Shown one piece after another: positions 18,776-28,688 of a stretch of DNA of 64,000 nucleotides. Where the stretch lies: assembly GCF_017068395.1 (NCBI RefSeq), contig NZ_CP070619.1:1984001-2048000 (forward strand), written 5' to 3'. The number at the start of each line of letters is the position of its first letter. The stretch's first letter is position 1. The DNA comes from Rhodococcus pseudokoreensis (GTDB lineage: Bacteria; Actinomycetota; Actinomycetes; Mycobacteriales; Mycobacteriaceae). The notes under the pieces were generated by a model. That model was not told where the DNA came from and searched no databases. It saw nothing but the letters and a program-made list of their open reading frames with translations. A program made the position numbers and the translations under genes.

Positions 18776-20059
18776 TCAGGCTCGGCGCAGCAGACGCGCC
18801 ACCGACTCCGTGAAATCCGAAGTCCGCAATCGCAGATTCCCGAGCGGCACGTTCAGCGACACCAGAAGGATCGCGAGCAGGAGCAGGTAGGACACCGACG
18901 ATGCCGCCGCGGCGCCCACCGCACCGAACGGCGGCCCCAGCACGAACAGAAGTCCGATGCCCGTAGCCAGGGCGACGATCTGCGCGATCGTCATGCGCAC
19001 GCCTCGCCCTTCGGCCGCGAGGGCCATCGAGCACACGTAAGCGGCGAGCATCGCACCGCCACCGATCGTGCCCACCACGGCCGCTCGGACCGCCGGTTCG
19101 AAGGCGTCGCCGAACACGATCGGGATCCCTACGTACGACGCTGCCGCGAGAACGGGCGTACTCAGCAGGGCAAGAGCGACACCGACCCTCGCGGCCTCCG
19201 CCTTCAGCTTCGCCCGCTCCGCACCCTCGGTGCGGGCGACGAGCGGAAAGAACGACGCCCCCAGCGCTTGCCCGAGTGCGAGCGGAACGGCCGCCACGGT
19301 CACCGCGACGGAATACATACCCGCCTGCGCGGCGCCGAGCAGCGGCAGGGCGAGAACCTGGTCGAGCCTGCTCGACGCGGATTCTGCGACCGCGCTTCCC
19401 GCGTATCGCACCGCACCTCTCCGTAGCGAGCCCAGCGGGTGATACTCGCCCCGGACGGACGTCTTCGTCAGCGTCAGAGCCACGGCGAACGTCCCCACCG
19501 TTCCCGCGACGTTCGCTGCCAGAACGGTTGCCGTCGTCGCGAGTCCGAGGATCCACCACACCGACACGAGGGAGACGTAGATCGCCGGGTAGGTAAGTCG
19601 CACGACCAGAACCGCCCTGTAGCGGAGGTGTGCGATCAAAACGCTGCTGTCGCACATCCAGCTCATCGCCAGCGGACTGACGGCTAGGCCCACCGCGGCC
19701 ACGACCCGCGCCGAGTCCTCGAGATCCGCGAACAACGTCAGCGCGGCAACGACCGCGACCGGCACCGACAACAACACGCTGAGAGCACAGAAGACCCGCG
19801 CGCTGCGCAGGACTGCCTTACCGTCCGTCGTCGCCGCCACTCTCCGCACCTCGAGCGGAATCCCGAACGCGAGAACGATGGGCACGATGAAGAACAGAGC
19901 GATCGCCGCCGCCGTCTCTCCCCTGCCGTCCGGACCGATCGCCCGCGCGACGATGGGTGCGCTGAGAAGCGAAAGCGCGGCGGCCCCGAGATTCCCCACC
20001 ACCAGTTGCACCGGGGAGTCCGCGACCACGAGCGTGCGGAGCCGTGCGGCCGCCGTCAT
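18776..20059 (-). CDS. Polysaccharide flippase (Wzx/MOP superfamily)
   Basis: 427 residues made almost entirely of hydrophobic segments (about 12), with the MOP-family opening [33 protein letters not shown] and an internal [26 protein letters not shown] segment. It would flip undecaprenyl-linked repeat units across the membrane. ATG 20059 overlaps the stop of the acetyltransferase gene by 4 bases, which favours this start over longer upstream frames. It is the last gene of the operon that begins at 28688. No polymer-specific residues can be read. Confidence 0.85.
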   Translation of the reverse strand: MTAAARLRTLVVADSPVQLVVGNLGAAALSLLSAPIVARAIGPDGRGETAAAIALFFIVPIVLAFGIPLEVRRVAATTDGKAVLRSARVFCALSVLLSVPVAVVAALTLFADLEDSARVVAAVGLAVSPLAMSWMCDSSVLIAHLRYRAVLVVRLTYPAIYVSLVSVWWILGLATTATVLAANVAGTVGTFAVALTLTKTSVRGEYHPLGSLRRGAVRYAGSAVAESASSRLDQVLALPLLGAAQAGMYSVAVTVAAVPLALGQALGASFFPLVARTEGAERAKLKAEAARVGVALALLSTPVLAAASYVGIPIVFGDAFEPAVRAAVVGTIGGGAMLAAYVCSMALAAEGRGVRMTIAQIVALATGIGLLFVLGPPFGAVGAAAASSVSYLLLLAILLVSLNVPLGNLRLRTSDFTESVARLLRRA

Positions 20060-20706
20060 CGGACACCGTCTCCGAGGCGGTCCAGGGTGGCGCGGCAGTC
20101 CGCCGGCGCGAGTTCCCAGGGACGGGCATCGAGCAGCCCCCGGCGCTGATCGTCCGTGAGCCGCTCGGCGATCTGGCGCGCGGGAGTGCCCACCACGACC
20201 GCGAAGTCGGGCACGTCCCTGGTGACCACGGCACCCGCTCCCACGACGGCACCGATCCCGATTCGCCGGCATCCCGGCAGAATCGTCACATTGGCACCGA
20301 TCCACGACTCGTGCCCGATCTCGCACCCCGTCCGCTCCACGTCGGCATCCGCCGGAACGAGTCCGAGCGCGGGGTTGTACCAGTACGGGTGCATGCTGAG
20401 GGAGTCGACCGGGTGCGCCGCACCGAGCCTGCGCACGTTGGGGCCGATGGACACGTAGGACCCGATGACGGTATCCCTGTCTGCCATTCCGGGTTCGAGC
20501 AGTGACCCGTAGGAATAGTTTCCGACTCGCACGCCGTAGTGCCGGTCGAGGATTGCGCGGAGTGAGAGTGACGTGAACTGTCCGCCTTCACTACGCGCGA
20601 CCAGTGCGAGAAATCGTCGTTTCAGCGGCAGTGCCGCGAAATGCCGGGCCACGAGCCGTCCGCACCAACCCTGCTGCATCTCCGTCGGCACTGTCGATCC
20701 ACCCAT
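20056..20706 (-). CDS. Hexapeptide-repeat O-acetyltransferase
   Basis: 216 residues. Left-handed beta-helix repeats run through the middle and C-terminus ([66 protein letters not shown]). The [15 protein letters not shown] segment is where the catalytic His lies in chloramphenicol/serine acetyltransferase-like enzymes. It probably acetylates a sugar of the repeat unit using acetyl-CoA. The start at ATG 20706 ([12 protein letters not shown]) lies 19 bases after the FrhB stop; the open frame continues upstream but would overlap that gene. The stop overlaps the flippase start by 4 bases. Confidence 0.85.
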   Translation of the reverse strand: MGGSTVPTEMQQGWCGRLVARHFAALPLKRRFLALVARSEGGQFTSLSLRAILDRHYGVRVGNYSYGSLLEPGMADRDTVIGSYVSIGPNVRRLGAAHPVDSLSMHPYWYNPALGLVPADADVERTGCEIGHESWIGANVTILPGCRRIGIGAVVGAGAVVTRDVPDFAVVVGTPARQIAERLTDDQRRGLLDARPWELAPADCRATLDRLGDGVR

Positions 20707-20725
20707 CTTCTCGAACCCCGTCCGC

Positions 20726-21937
20726 TCAACCCGAAATGGTACGGACGAACGTGCCTGCCGCCGACCGCAGCGCAGCAACGGGGGTGCGGGCCGCGAGTGC
20801 GAGCAGACCGTATCCCGTGTACCGGGGAACGCGCCTTCCACCCGCCAGCCGGCCGAGCAACCTGCCCGCCAGGGTCAGCTTGCGGCCGACCTGCAGCGGT
20901 TGCACCGGCACAACGCTGTCGATGGCGATCTCTTCGAGGTGCAGTATCCCGCGGCGCTCAGCGTCGAGCAGCAACTCGTGACCGCGACGGGTGCGGGCGA
21001 TGGCGACGGACACGCCGTCCGCATCGTCGAAGACCGGATAGCCGCGCTCGTCGCAGCGCCAGTAGTCACCGACGGCGATGTCCGCGTGTCCTCCGGTTCC
21101 GTCGACGCAGAGCTTGCACCGCCATTGGAGTCTGCGGCCCAGATGTTGCCCCCACGACTCGTCGTACGACAGTTCCCGCACGTCCGATTCCGAGTGGACC
21201 GCAAACGTTCCGGGCCATCCGTTGCCGCGGTAGCGCAGCGCCGTGACCCCCTCCGTCGTGAAGCCCAGTTCCTCGACGAGAGTGTCGGTCGCCTGCTGGC
21301 TGGGGGTGCCGGCGCAGAAGAACGACAGCAGGATCGGATGGTTCGCCTGCGACGCGCCGGTGGCGTCGAAGTATTGCCGGGCGGCTGTCGCCTCGCAGGG
21401 TTTGCCGATGAGTGCAGTATCGGCGGCCCCGGCCGCCAGCAACGGGATATTGCTGACCGGCGCATAGCGCGATCCCGCCGCCCGCAATGCCTGATCCTTC
21501 GAGACGATCTGGATCGGCACGCTGCGCGTCGGACCGCCCCCGGGGCTGCTGCCGATGACCGACTTCGTCTGTCCCGTCTCCACCAGCCACCCGGCAAGGG
21601 CGGTGAGAACGCCGCCGCTGCTACCCGACTCACGGACGTTCTCGTCGGTGGCCCACGCCTTCCACACCGAGACGTGGCGGCCGAAGACGGCATGGGCGGT
21701 GCCGCCCGGCAGTTCGGGTGCGCGGACCCGCTTTCCCGGACACGTGGCGTCGAACAGCGCACGCTCTTCGCGATCGGTGCCGGGATCGCTCGCGACGGCG
21801 GTGAAGGACGGGCGCATGTATCCCGCCGCGTCCAATTGCATCTCGATGCGGGACGACACCAGCGTGCACCCACCGCAACCGGTGCAATTTCCGTTCACTA
21901 CTACCCGACGGACGGCATCCTCGAGGGTGCGGGTCAC
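20726..21937 (-). CDS. FrhB-like coenzyme F420 hydrogenase/dehydrogenase beta-subunit family protein
   Basis: 403 residues. The N-terminus has a compact cysteine motif, [11 protein letters not shown], and a later CPGKRV, suited to an iron-sulfur cluster. The central FrhB domain shows [28 protein letters not shown] and [14 protein letters not shown] further pair of cysteines occurs in [22 protein letters not shown]. Proteins of this type often sit beside polysaccharide pyruvyl transferases in surface-polymer loci and their electron-transfer role there is not established. GTG 21937 overlaps the pyruvyl transferase stop by 4 bases (GTGA), which fixes the start well inside a longer open frame. 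Confidence 0.85.
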   Translation of the reverse strand: MTRTLEDAVRRVVVNGNCTGCGGCTLVSSRIEMQLDAAGYMRPSFTAVASDPGTDREERALFDATCPGKRVRAPELPGGTAHAVFGRHVSVWKAWATDENVRESGSSGGVLTALAGWLVETGQTKSVIGSSPGGGPTRSVPIQIVSKDQALRAAGSRYAPVSNIPLLAAGAADTALIGKPCEATAARQYFDATGASQANHPILLSFFCAGTPSQQATDTLVEELGFTTEGVTALRYRGNGWPGTFAVHSESDVRELSYDESWGQHLGRRLQWRCKLCVDGTGGHADIAVGDYWRCDERGYPVFDDADGVSVAIARTRRGHELLLDAERRGILHLEEIAIDSVVPVQPLQVGRKLTLAGRLLGRLAGGRRVPRYTGYGLLALAARTPVAALRSAAGTFVRTISG

Positions 21938-23028
21938 GCCGTCCCCACCGTCTGCAGGGAGGCGACCGCGGCACTCAGGCGTTGCTCCGCGAGGTCGTGA
22001 ACCCCCTTCACCTGGTCGCCGACATCCGCGGCCTTCCGAGTCGTGATGACCTGCGCCGTCACCTCGCCCGGGTTCTGCTCGTGCGCGAGGTCGACACTCA
22101 GATCCCAGCCGAGGTCGGACATCAGGGGTGCGAACTTTCGCGAGTACGCCCACGGAATGGCGGGTGTGCCCATCGACAGCGCGTTGAGGCACGCATGCAT
22201 CCGCGCGCCGACGACCCACTCCGCCGAGCCCACCGTGTTCCTGACTTCGTCGAGCGTGCGGGGAATCACGACCTCCAGCCCGGAACGGAACTCGGAGTCG
22301 AGGTCCCGGACGGCCGCCACGTCGTCGTCGACGCTGACCGCATCCACGACGTGCGCGAGCAGGCTCACCTGCCGTCCCGCCGAGCGCAACTCGCCGAGCA
22401 GGGAGCGCACGGAGTTGCGGTAGCCGGCGGAGTCGCCGTGCCGATCCGAGAACCACAGCAGGCCCGACACGTTGACCACCACGTCCCGCGACTTCGGGAC
22501 CTCGGTGCGCGGCAGTGCGAACACGACGTCGGTCGCGCGCGCATCGACGGGTCTGCCGAGCGTCGCCGAGTACTCGGCACTGACGTCGTCGCGGGACTGC
22601 ACGACCGACGCTCTGTCGAGGCAGTACTTCCCGCCCCGCCGTCCCGCTGCCGTGGTGAACGGACCTATCGTCTGCGGTCCCATCGCGACGGGTATCCCGA
22701 GTTTCGCGGCCGACCTGCTGGCGTACACCATGAACGCGTGGCGCTTCAGCCCGTAGATGTCGGTGAAACTGTCTCCCGCGCCCGAATCGAGGATGACGTC
22801 GTACTCGCGGAGCTTCGTCTTGATCGGCCCGTTCCGTCGACCGAAATCGCGCGCGATCGATCGGGTGGTGAACGAGACGGGAGAGTCTCCCGGCATGTAG
22901 TTCTGGAACTCGACGACGGTCTCGGGTCCCCAGGCGCGGGTCGCCAGTTCGGCGAGACCCCGTGCCAGCACCTGCACACCGAAATTGGCCGATCTGGTGT
23001 CCGCCCAGAGTACGAGTACCTTCGTCAT
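21934..23028 (-). CDS. Polysaccharide pyruvyl transferase family protein
   Basis: 364 residues. The start MTKVLVLWADTRSANFGVQVLARGL is the family opening (GT-B-like Rossmann with an N-terminal Asn-Phe-Gly loop). Later motifs are DVILDSGAGDSFTDIYG, GIPVAMGPQTIGPF and VVGARMHACLNALSMGTPAIPWAYSRKF, the last being the C-terminal donor-site region of CsaB/WcaK-like enzymes. It should place a pyruvate ketal on a sugar, making the polymer acidic, with phosphoenolpyruvate as donor. Both ends overlap neighbours by 4 bases: the start with the polymerase stop and the stop with the FrhB-like start. That fixes ATG 23028. Confidence 0.87.
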   Translation of the reverse strand: MTKVLVLWADTRSANFGVQVLARGLAELATRAWGPETVVEFQNYMPGDSPVSFTTRSIARDFGRRNGPIKTKLREYDVILDSGAGDSFTDIYGLKRHAFMVYASRSAAKLGIPVAMGPQTIGPFTTAAGRRGGKYCLDRASVVQSRDDVSAEYSATLGRPVDARATDVVFALPRTEVPKSRDVVVNVSGLLWFSDRHGDSAGYRNSVRSLLGELRSAGRQVSLLAHVVDAVSVDDDVAAVRDLDSEFRSGLEVVIPRTLDEVRNTVGSAEWVVGARMHACLNALSMGTPAIPWAYSRKFAPLMSDLGWDLSVDLAHEQNPGEVTAQVITTRKAADVGDQVKGVHDLAEQRLSAAVASLQTVGTA

Positions 23029-24374
23029 GTGTCCGCCCCTGTCAGTTGCGATTGTCGATCGTGGCGGAATCGCGGTTCGGGTTGTTCCTGCCGTGTCGCT
23101 CCGGTGAGGGAGACCATCCCGATGAAGAACCACAGCAGCGCACCGAACTGAGTGATCAGTGCGACCGTGAAGAGAGCGGGCACGACGGCCGCCACGCCGA
23201 TCATCGGCGGCGTCGCGGTGCGGGTGATCACGCGGACCGCAAGCCACACCGTACCGAGGATGGCCGCGGCGGCGACGAAGAGGCCGAAACTCAGACCCAG
23301 CAGCACGAACGTGCTGTCGATCGATTTGAAGCCGCTGAAATAGGGAACTCCGTCCGATTCGACGTATCCGTTCGCGATTCCCATCGGATTCATCGTCGGG
23401 ATCAGGCCGTTCAGTTTCGATCGGTACTGGGCGCTGTCCTCGGCCTCCGAACCGGCCTGTTCGAAGATGCCGACGATCCAGGGACTGGCCAGCGCTGCGC
23501 CGACGACACCGCCTGCGAGAACGAGCATCCCGCTCCGCGATTCGCTACGGCCCCTCATGAAGAACAGTGTCAGGACCACGGCGAACGCGGCGCTGATCAT
23601 GCCCGAACGGCTGAACGAGACCACCGCGGCGGCGAGCATCAGCGCGATGCACACCACCTTCACACGTGTCCGGAACGTCGTGGCGAATACGATCGGGATC
23701 GCGAGTGCGACCGAGTTGGCCAGTGCGATGGAGTGCCCGAACGCCCACTCCGATCGGACGATTCCGCCCCGTAACTGGGAATGCCCCCACAGGCGGTATT
23801 GCACCGTCGCATTCGCCAGGTCGTAATACGGGTTCCAGCGCAGGACGAATTCGGCCACCGCGCACACCGCGACGACGGTGAAGAGAACAGCGATGACGCG
23901 ATAGGTGAACTCGGTGCCCACGCGCTGAACCAATAGCCTGCCGACCAGGAAGGACAGCAGCCACTGCGACAACGCACTCGTCACGTCGCCGGGCCGCGCC
24001 CACCCGACCACGACGAGAATCGCGCAGCACGCGAAGAAGACGAGGATGCACACGTCGATCTTGTTCGGCTCCCACCGATTGAAGAGCAGCATCGCCCCGA
24101 GAACCAACACCGACATCAGCGCGGTCGGCGACAGGTAGAACGGGTCGGTGGCGCCGAACCAGAACGGGACGAAGCACACGACCAGGAGCCACAGCGTCAG
24201 CGCGATCCTCGGTTGGCGGCTGCACAGAACCGAGATCGCGATACCCGCAAGCACCGCGAGTGTGATCGTGGTGCCGACCAGGGACGGCAGGAGCAACGCG
24301 AGGACGAGGATCCCGGGGACGAGGCACATGGACGGCGACAGCCGGTCCACCGCGTCACGTACGGGCAGACTCAC
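23025..24374 (-). CDS. O-antigen ligase/polymerase-like membrane protein (Wzy type)
   Basis: 449 residues with about 11-12 hydrophobic segments and one large extracytoplasmic loop (about 300-345, with EQAGSEAEDSAQYRSKLNGL). The helix AAAVVSFSRSGMISAAFAVV carries the Ser-Arg-Ser-Gly motif common in O-antigen ligase/polymerase proteins. RLWGHSQLRGGIVRSEWAFGHS is a second family-like loop. It would polymerise or ligate repeat units outside the membrane. The annotated ATG overlaps the preceding glycosyltransferase gene by 20 bases; an internal ATG at 24329 is an alternative. The gene is co-transcribed with its neighbours. Confidence 0.82.
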   Translation of the reverse strand: MSLPVRDAVDRLSPSMCLVPGILVLALLLPSLVGTTITLAVLAGIAISVLCSRQPRIALTLWLLVVCFVPFWFGATDPFYLSPTALMSVLVLGAMLLFNRWEPNKIDVCILVFFACCAILVVVGWARPGDVTSALSQWLLSFLVGRLLVQRVGTEFTYRVIAVLFTVVAVCAVAEFVLRWNPYYDLANATVQYRLWGHSQLRGGIVRSEWAFGHSIALANSVALAIPIVFATTFRTRVKVVCIALMLAAAVVSFSRSGMISAAFAVVLTLFFMRGRSESRSGMLVLAGGVVGAALASPWIVGIFEQAGSEAEDSAQYRSKLNGLIPTMNPMGIANGYVESDGVPYFSGFKSIDSTFVLLGLSFGLFVAAAAILGTVWLAVRVITRTATPPMIGVAAVVPALFTVALITQFGALLWFFIGMVSLTGATRQEQPEPRFRHDRQSQLTGADT

Positions 24375-25356
24375 GATCGATCACCTCCCTGGCGGTGTCC
24401 GTCGTCGCGCTCGTCGGCACCCGCAGGAGGTCCCGCGCATACCAGGAGAACTTTCGGGACTCCTCCCGCCAGGACTGCCGGCGGGACGGGTCCTGCACGG
24501 CTTTCACGCGGTACGCCGCCGAACGGGCGAGCAGTCCGCCACCGACTGCGCACTTCCACGCCAGATTCTGGATGCGCGAACGCGAGAGCCTCCACTTGTA
24601 CAGGTCGTACAGATTGACCACCCATGCCGAGTTCGGCCTGCTATCCCCCGACGGCGCCGAACTCTCGCCGATGGTGTGCACACCCGACGCCTCGGCGGAC
24701 ATGACGATCCGGTGGCCCGCCTCCTGGACACGCAGGCAGTACTCGAGATCCTCCGCATACATGAACCAGCGCGTGGTCAACCCACCCAGTTCCCGCCACA
24801 GGTCGGCATGCGTCATCAGACAGGCCCCGGAAACCCAGTCGACGTCCCTGCTGACGAACGAGTTCCGCTTCAGCAGGTAGAGACCCTCGACTGCCCCCGC
24901 CGTCGACGACAGTCGCGACAAGCCGTAGTAGTGGCAGACGACGCGCCACAGGCCCGGCCGGCGACCACCCTCGCGGATGGTGAGGCGATTGCCCGGCTTC
25001 TCCAGGACGGGGGCGGCGATGCCTGCGCCGTCGTCGAGAACCCGGCTGAGCGCGCGCACGTCGGCTGGGGCGATGCGGGCGTCGGGATTGAGCAGCAGCA
25101 GATGCTCGCCGCGCGCCTGCGCTGCGGCCGCGTTGACTCCCCGGGCGAAACCCAGATTCGCGGAATTGCGGACGATGCGCGCACGGGGAGCGACCCGCTC
25201 GACCGTGTCGAGAGTGCCGTCGTGCGAGTCGTTGTCGAGGACGACGATCTCGATGTCCGGCTCGTCGGCCAGCGGCCGAAGGCACGGGCCGATCACGGCA
25301 GCGCTGTTGAACGTGACGACCAGCACCGAGACGCGGATTCTCTGTTCCTCGCTCAT
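24355..25356 (-). CDS. Glycosyltransferase family 2 (rhamnosyltransferase-like)
   Basis: 333 residues. The GT-A nucleotide-binding half shows VSVLVVTFNSAAVIGPCL, IEIVVLDNDSHDGTLDTVE and SANLGFARGVNAAA, followed by LLLLNPDARI as the DxD-like metal motif. WVSGACLMTHADLWRELGG and FMYAEDLEYCLRVQEAGH form the acceptor-side ED motif of rhamnosyltransferase-like (WbbL/RfbF) enzymes. The C-terminal 80 residues are basic with aromatic patches that could rest on the membrane. The start ATG 25356 overlaps the acyltransferase stop by 4 bases. It acts on the cytoplasmic face during repeat-unit assembly; the donor is not certain. Confidence 0.88.
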   Translation of the reverse strand: MSEEQRIRVSVLVVTFNSAAVIGPCLRPLADEPDIEIVVLDNDSHDGTLDTVERVAPRARIVRNSANLGFARGVNAAAAQARGEHLLLLNPDARIAPADVRALSRVLDDGAGIAAPVLEKPGNRLTIREGGRRPGLWRVVCHYYGLSRLSSTAGAVEGLYLLKRNSFVSRDVDWVSGACLMTHADLWRELGGLTTRWFMYAEDLEYCLRVQEAGHRIVMSAEASGVHTIGESSAPSGDSRPNSAWVVNLYDLYKWRLSRSRIQNLAWKCAVGGGLLARSAAYRVKAVQDPSRRQSWREESRKFSWYARDLLRVPTSATTDTAREVIDRESART

Positions 25357-26066
25357 GCGCTCTCACCACCCATCTCGCGCCTGCTGCCGACCACCCGGGC
25401 GGGTGAACCGACGGCCACACTTCCCGGCGGAAGATCAGCGGTCACCACGGACCCCGCGCCGACAACCGACCCGGCGCCGATGGTGACCCCGGCGACGACG
25501 ACCACCCCCGCTCCGAGCCAGCAGTCGTCGCCCACGGTTACCGGCAGCCTCGCTTCACCCTGGAGACGGATGGGGATGTCCTCATCGTCGTATATGTGAT
25601 TCTCACTGACGATCACCACATTCGGGCCCAGCAGGCAGTCGCGTCCGATCACGACGCCGCCCTGACCCCAGACGGTGTTGTACATACCCACGGCGGTCCG
25701 GTCGCCGATCACCACTCCGGTCCCGGGGTTCGCGATCACCCCCGATGCCGCGATGGTCGCGCCGCGCCCCACCGTGACGTTGTCGCCCAGTTCGATTCCG
25801 TTCCGGGAAAACGCCTCGACCCGGACGTCGTCACCGAGGCAGACGCCCCTGCCCATACTGAGGAACGCTCCGCCCGTGACCGTCACGCGTCGTCCGCGGA
25901 AGTGCAGGGTGGACACACCCGCATAGCGGGCCCCGAGCACCAGACCGCGCGCGGCCTCGATTCCCTTGCGTACCGCGAATCCCGCCATCACCGACGTGGG
26001 TACGTCCGCGGGAAGTTCCCGTCCACGCAGGTGCAGGTACGCGTTGCCGAGCAGGCTGACCGTCAC
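25353..26066 (-). CDS. Left-handed beta-helix acyltransferase
   Basis: 237 residues with many hexapeptide turns (FLSMGRGVCLGDDVRVEAF, IELGDNVTVGRGATIAASG, CLLGPNVVIVSENHIYDDED, VTVGDDCWLGAGVVVVAGVT). The SENHIYDD stretch supplies the catalytic His expected for a sugar O-acetyltransferase of the WcaF/NodL type. The GTG start 26066 overlaps the upstream GT4 stop by 4 bases (GTGA). It is the second acetyltransferase of this operon, so the polymer may carry two kinds of acyl group, or one of these enzymes may act on a precursor. Acetyl as the donor is family knowledge, not visible in the sequence. Confidence 0.85.
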   Translation of the reverse strand: MTVSLLGNAYLHLRGRELPADVPTSVMAGFAVRKGIEAARGLVLGARYAGVSTLHFRGRRVTVTGGAFLSMGRGVCLGDDVRVEAFSRNGIELGDNVTVGRGATIAASGVIANPGTGVVIGDRTAVGMYNTVWGQGGVVIGRDCLLGPNVVIVSENHIYDDEDIPIRLQGEARLPVTVGDDCWLGAGVVVVAGVTIGAGSVVGAGSVVTADLPPGSVAVGSPARVVGSRREMGGESA

Positions 26067-27163
26067 CGCGTCGCACCGACGATCGAACCGGAGACGTGAC
26101 GCAATTCTTCACGGAGCACTCGAATCACTTCCGGCCAGTCGTCGTGTGCCGATTCCCGGTGGGCAGTCGGTCGGGGACCATCCGTTCCGGCCTCCGTTAG
26201 TGCCGCCATGGCGGCGGCGATCCGTCCCACGTCGAGCGGGTCGACGTAGGTGGCGTCCGCTCCGAGTGTTTCGCGGAAGACCTCCAGGTCGCTGACGAGC
26301 ACGCGTGCGCCGAACGCCCGAGCCTCCACGGGCGGCAGCCCGAACCCCTCGCCGAGAGACAGGCAGCAGAAGTAGTCGCAATTCTCGTAGAGCCACCGCA
26401 GTTCACCGTCGGACAGGCGCCCGGTGAAGATCACGCTGCCGTCGTCGACCGCGGCGCGGGAGGACGGGTCGACAGGCGCAGTCTTACCGGAGGCTTCGCC
26501 GACCACGACCAGCGGGTACTCCGGGGTGATCAGCCCGGAGTTCACACCCGCGTCGATGATTCGCTGGACGTTCTTGCGCACATTGAGCCGGCCCACCGTG
26601 AGCACGAATTCGGCCGTGCGCGGGACTGCGGGCGGCGACACGGATTCGGCGGACAACAGTCCGCGTGCCACGCCGAGTCCGGAGGCCGCGACCCGCCCGA
26701 GGTCCGGGTTGTGGGTGCGAATCCGCACCCGCTCCGCCTCGGAGGACGTGACCACGGAACCCGCGCGGCGCGCGAGCCGGGGAATGAGGGACAGGTATGC
26801 GCGTTCGACTCGCGTGAACCACTCCGGGTTCGACTGGAACAACACGTCGTGCACGTACACGACGGACGGCGATCCCACCGGGGAAAAGTTCTGCGCCAGC
26901 ACGGCATCGACGTCGCCGATCCTGCGCGCGACGAACGGCAATTCCACGCTGTTGATCAGTGGATGAACCCTCGTACGAGTGGGAACGACGCGAACGCCGT
27001 CCGGGACAGTTGCTCTCGCCGATGCGGCCCGCCCGGCCGGAACGGCCAGAAACAACTCGTCTCCCGGATAGGATTGCGCCCATTGGCCGATGGCCTCCCT
27101 GAGGACCAGTCGGCCGGAGGGCGGTCCGTCGACCCACCAGTACCCGTCGAGCAACACCCGCAT
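26063..27163 (-). CDS. Glycosyltransferase family 4 (mannosyltransferase-like)
   Basis: About 366 residues of GT-B fold. The N-terminus MRVLLDGYWWVDGPPSGRL and VVYVHDVLFQSNPEWFTR form the acceptor half. The donor half has EFVLTVGRLNVRKNVQRIID and SLGEGFGLPPVEARAFGARVLVSD, the family EGFG...E motif with the catalytic/donor Glu residues. It likely transfers mannose or a related hexose during repeat-unit assembly. ATG 27163 sits one base after the stop of the sugar-phosphate transferase gene; an in-frame GTG at 27181 would extend it by six residues and overlap that gene. Either way translation is coupled. Confidence 0.86.
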   Translation of the reverse strand: MRVLLDGYWWVDGPPSGRLVLREAIGQWAQSYPGDELFLAVPAGRAASARATVPDGVRVVPTRTRVHPLINSVELPFVARRIGDVDAVLAQNFSPVGSPSVVYVHDVLFQSNPEWFTRVERAYLSLIPRLARRAGSVVTSSEAERVRIRTHNPDLGRVAASGLGVARGLLSAESVSPPAVPRTAEFVLTVGRLNVRKNVQRIIDAGVNSGLITPEYPLVVVGEASGKTAPVDPSSRAAVDDGSVIFTGRLSDGELRWLYENCDYFCCLSLGEGFGLPPVEARAFGARVLVSDLEVFRETLGADATYVDPLDVGRIAAAMAALTEAGTDGPRPTAHRESAHDDWPEVIRVLREELRHVSGSIVGATR

Positions 27164-27164
27164 G

Positions 27165-28688
27165 TCAGTACGCGCCGTCACTCGCCACCACAGCCCTCAG
27201 AGTCTTCGCGATGATCAGCATGTCGCCAACCATCGACCAATTCTCCACGTACGACAAATCGAGTCGCACCGATTCCTCCCACGACAGGTCCGAACGCCCG
27301 CTCACCTGCCACAGTCCGGTGACTCCGGGTTTGACGAGAAGTCTGCGGTGGACGTCTCCGTCGTACGCCTCCACTTCCCGGTGCAGCGGCGGACGCGGTC
27401 CGACGATACTCATATCGCGTCGCAGCACGTTGACGAACTGCGGCAGTTCGTCGATGCTGAACCGGCGCAGCACACGTCCGACCCGCGTCACGCGGGGGTC
27501 TTCACGTAATTTGAACAGAATCCCGGCACCCTCGTTGCGTTCCATGAGCGACGCGACCTGCGTGTCCGCGTTCTGCACCATCGAGCGAAACTTCAACATC
27601 TGGAACGGCTTCCCGTCGAGACCCATCCGTTCGGACCGGTATAACACCGGCCCCCTGCTGGTCAGCTTGACTGCCACCGCGGCGGCGAACATCACCGGAC
27701 TGACCAGGACGAGCGCGAACAGAGCGAAGGCGATGTCGAACGAAGTCTTTCCGAACTTGCTCGCGCCGTGGTAGCTCGGCTTCTCGACGTGGATCAGTGG
27801 CAGACCGGCCACGGGTCGAATCTCGAGGCGCGGCCCCGACACGTCCATCATCCCCGGCGCTACTACGAGATCGACCTCGTGATTCTCGAGATCCCACACC
27901 ATCTGCCGCAATCCGTGGTGTCCGAGATGTTCGGTGGCCGTGACCGCGACGGTGTCTGCACCCGATTCGCGCAACGCGTCCACCACATCGTTTTCGCTTC
28001 CCAGCACCGGGATGGGCCGGCCGCCTACCGTGATGTGCTCGTCCACTCGTCGGGAATGACCCGGAATACATGCTCCCACCACGAGAAAGCCGTCCGCGGT
28101 GCCACGATCGAAGGACTCGGCGAGGCTACGCACCGAATGATGGGCACCGACGGCGAGAACGGATGTCCGGAAGTGTCCGTGTGCCCTCTTGTACGACACC
28201 ACACGACGCCACATCCACCGGCTGACCAGCAGTCCCAACAGCCCGGCCGGAAGCGCGATCGCGAGATAGAGGCGGGCGAGGTCGAGCCTGGCGAGCAACG
28301 CTGCGATGGCGATGATCCCGAACAAGCGCATCGTGGCGGTCGCGATCCGCCGGTACTCCTCCGGTCCGCTACCGATCACTCGCGGCGACCGGGCATGGAA
28401 CACGGTGAGCATTCCCAGCCACATGGCGACCAGTGCTGCGGAAATGAGTGTGTAGCTGACGTTGTCGAGAGACTGCGACTGCACCTGGGCGTCGGAGCCT
28501 CCGAATCTCCACCACTGCGCCGTGGCGACCGCGGCCGTCACGACCAGGGCGTCGGTGACCGCGAGACGCCGGATGTACGTAGTCTGCCAGCGGCGACGAA
28601 CGACGCCGTGAACATCCCCGACCACGTGGGGTCCGAGATTGGAGGCATGTGCGTCCACCGCGCTACGAACGGTCGAACTGGACGCCAT
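27165..28688 (-). CDS. Undecaprenyl-phosphate sugar-1-phosphate transferase (WbaP/CpsE type)
   Basis: About 507 residues. Four membrane helices (about 45-150), a cytoplasmic Rossmann-like CoA-binding-type region (RTSVLAVGAHHSVRSL), a further hydrophobic helix (about 320-345) and the catalytic bacterial sugar transferase domain with PVLYRSERMGLDGKPFQMLKFRSM, RVLRRFSIDELPQFVNVL and MSIVGPRPPLHREV. KPGVTGLWQVSGRSDLSWEE completes the family pattern. It starts repeat-unit synthesis by moving a hexose-1-phosphate onto undecaprenyl phosphate. ATG 28688 is preceded by GGAGG at 11 bases; the frame is open for 36 more codons upstream. It is the first gene of the nine-gene operon. Confidence 0.92.
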   Translation of the reverse strand: MASSSTVRSAVDAHASNLGPHVVGDVHGVVRRRWQTTYIRRLAVTDALVVTAAVATAQWWRFGGSDAQVQSQSLDNVSYTLISAALVAMWLGMLTVFHARSPRVIGSGPEEYRRIATATMRLFGIIAIAALLARLDLARLYLAIALPAGLLGLLVSRWMWRRVVSYKRAHGHFRTSVLAVGAHHSVRSLAESFDRGTADGFLVVGACIPGHSRRVDEHITVGGRPIPVLGSENDVVDALRESGADTVAVTATEHLGHHGLRQMVWDLENHEVDLVVAPGMMDVSGPRLEIRPVAGLPLIHVEKPSYHGASKFGKTSFDIAFALFALVLVSPVMFAAAVAVKLTSRGPVLYRSERMGLDGKPFQMLKFRSMVQNADTQVASLMERNEGAGILFKLREDPRVTRVGRVLRRFSIDELPQFVNVLRRDMSIVGPRPPLHREVEAYDGDVHRRLLVKPGVTGLWQVSGRSDLSWEESVRLDLSYVENWSMVGDMLIIAKTLRAVVASDGAY

